A stretch of DNA of 5,827 bases from an uncultured bacterium (GTDB lineage: Bacteria > Bacillota > Clostridia > Lachnospirales > Lachnospiraceae), in assembly GCA_905214365.1 (NCBI GenBank), contig CAJMMH010000182.1:1-5827 (forward strand). The letters run 5' to 3'. The notes under the pieces were generated by a model, which saw only the letters and a program-made list of their open reading frames with translations, did not search any database and was not told the DNA's origin. Below are positions 5,009 to 5,827 of the stretch, one piece after another. Both the position numbers and the translations under genes were made by a program. Each line of letters opens with the position of its first letter. The stretch's first letter is position 1.

Positions 5009-5662
5009 CTACCTTTTTTCGCTCTTGTCTGCTTTGATTTCCGCTTTCGGAAGACTCCAGCGGTAATGCGCCGCGAGAAAGCGGATCAGAATGACGACAG
5101 CGGCTCCGGTCAGAAGCGCCGCGCTCTGGCCGACTGTTTTCCACATCAGCGAGCAGACAAGCGCGCCAAGGATGGATGCACAGGCATAGACATGTTTTAC
5201 AAAAATATACGGTGTATTTCCTGCCATCATATCACGCAGAAGTCCGCCGCCAACGCCGGTCAATACCCCGACAAACACAGTCAGAAACAAGCCGCACTGC
5301 GGATCTATCAGAATTGCCTTCTGCGCGCCGAGCACAGAAAATACCCCAAGACCAAGCGTATCCATCCAGAACAGGATCAGATCAAAATGCCGGTTTTCTT
5401 CTTTCAGCTTTCCGACAGCCGCCATGCAGAACACAAAAATGGACGTAATCACCGCAACCCCCGCGTACACCGGTGAGCGGAACATTGCCGGAGGCACGCT
5501 GCCGAGAATCAGATCCCGCACCATACCGCCGCCGACCGCTGTTGTCACGCCAAGCACACTGACTCCAAAGATATCCATGTTTTTGCGCAACGCCGTCATC
5601 GCTCCCGAAACGGCAAAGGCTATTGTTCCGATAATCTCAATCAGAAATAAAAAATGTTCCAT
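5009..5662 (-). CDS. TRIC-type cation channel family protein (UPF0126, YicG/YvgT-like)
   Basis: A 217-residue inner membrane protein with about seven helices, the normal size of the family. It is built from two homologous halves, each with a glycine-rich motif: GTIAFAVSGA (12-21) followed by GGGMVRDLILG (44-54), and DTLGLGVFSVLGA (101-113) followed by GGGLLRDMMAGNTP (138-151). The paired GGG-RD motifs are diagnostic; Pfam labels the domain a glycine transporter, while structures of prokaryotic homologues show trimeric potassium-permeable channels. Substrate and physiological role are therefore uncertain. The tail after the last helix is short, charged and cytoplasmic-looking (KAEIKADKSEKR). 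The ATG at 5660-5662 is preceded by AAGGGG at 6 bases, and that site begins within the stop codon of the upstream gene, so the two genes are probably co-transcribed and translationally coupled. It converges on dapF with a 21-base gap. Confidence 0.88.
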   Translation of the reverse strand: MEHFLFLIEIIGTIAFAVSGAMTALRKNMDIFGVSVLGVTTAVGGGMVRDLILGSVPPAMFRSPVYAGVAVITSIFVFCMAAVGKLKEENRHFDLILFWMDTLGLGVFSVLGAQKAILIDPQCGLFLTVFVGVLTGVGGGLLRDMMAGNTPYIFVKHVYACASILGALVCSLMWKTVGQSAALLTGAAVVILIRFLAAHYRWSLPKAEIKADKSEKR

Positions 5663-5672
5663 TGCTTTCCCC

Positions 5673-5827
5673 TTATTTTTTATCGTTTCCGAGCCGCATC
5701 TGCTCCAGCTTCTCCATCAGCTCTTTCGGCACGTTCTGGAAAAGATAACTGCGCATCCCCTGCGGGCGGTTCAGAAATTCCCGGTGCAGCTGCCTGGTCG
5801 CGGTTTCGATTTCTTCCCTAAGTCCCT
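5673..5827 (-). CDS. Unrecognised protein, C-terminal fragment
   Basis: The last 50 codons of a gene that enters from the right edge, ending in TAA (5673-5675). The visible tail is charged and predicted helical, with segments GLREEIETATRQLHREFL, NRPQGMRSYLFQNVP and KELMEKLEQMRLGNDKK. It has no membrane segment or motif I can name. The reading frame is supported by the close fit to the next gene: only 10 bases separate its stop from the TRIC start, and the TRIC ribosome binding site overlaps the stop. Its function cannot be told from this fragment. Confidence 0.65.
   Translation of the reverse strand, partial: GLREEIETATRQLHREFLNRPQGMRSYLFQNVPKELMEKLEQMRLGNDKK

Noticed and set aside
4985..5012. 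Terminator between the convergent dapF and TRIC genes
   Set aside because: The short gap contains GTAAGTTAC, which cannot form a usable loop, and no GC-rich stem followed by a T-run on either strand.

Overview
The window looks like chromosomal DNA from a Gram-positive anaerobe of the Clostridia, most likely a Lachnospiraceae-type gut bacterium. This is inferred from moderate GC content, strong AGGAGG-type ribosome binding sites, sigma-A-like promoters, a T-box tRNA-sensing leader, and the style of the DapF and TrpRS proteins. No species is claimed. I see no CRISPR array, tRNA, rRNA, integrase or transposase gene.

Layout from left to right. Positions 1-190 (minus strand) hold the N-terminus of an ABC exporter-type membrane protein that runs off the left edge, with its own promoter and a small palindrome at the start site. 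Positions 191-490 are non-coding and contain a 20-bp-stem hairpin (351-398) besides that promoter. Positions 491-2650 form one minus-strand transcription unit: a sigma-A promoter, a complete tryptophan T-box leader (specifier codon UGG, acceptor-pairing UGGC, intrinsic terminator), trpS, and 19 bases later a YczE/YitT-type membrane protein. Immediately upstream, positions 2659-3648 (minus) encode a D-lactate-dehydrogenase-like 2-hydroxyacid dehydrogenase with a GTG start. Positions 3649-4114 are a divergent intergenic region. It holds a striking ~165-bp imperfect palindrome, a partial second copy of its arms, the likely dehydrogenase promoter and a clear dapF promoter. Positions 4115-4987 (plus) encode diaminopimelate epimerase. 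Convergent to it, positions 5009-5662 (minus) encode a TRIC/UPF0126 membrane channel, whose ribosome binding site abuts the stop codon of an unrecognised gene running off the right edge.

Functionally this is mostly housekeeping. The T-box couples trpS, and probably the downstream membrane protein, to uncharged tRNA-Trp. DapF supplies meso-diaminopimelate for peptidoglycan and lysine. The dehydrogenase probably interconverts pyruvate-type 2-oxoacids and D-2-hydroxyacids. The least ordinary part is the structured DNA at 3671-3905. Its two arms differ mainly by changes that keep pairing (G-U) only in RNA read in the dehydrogenase sense, so it may act as a structured leader RNA as well as being a possible mobile palindromic repeat. 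I found no clearly novel multi-gene system.
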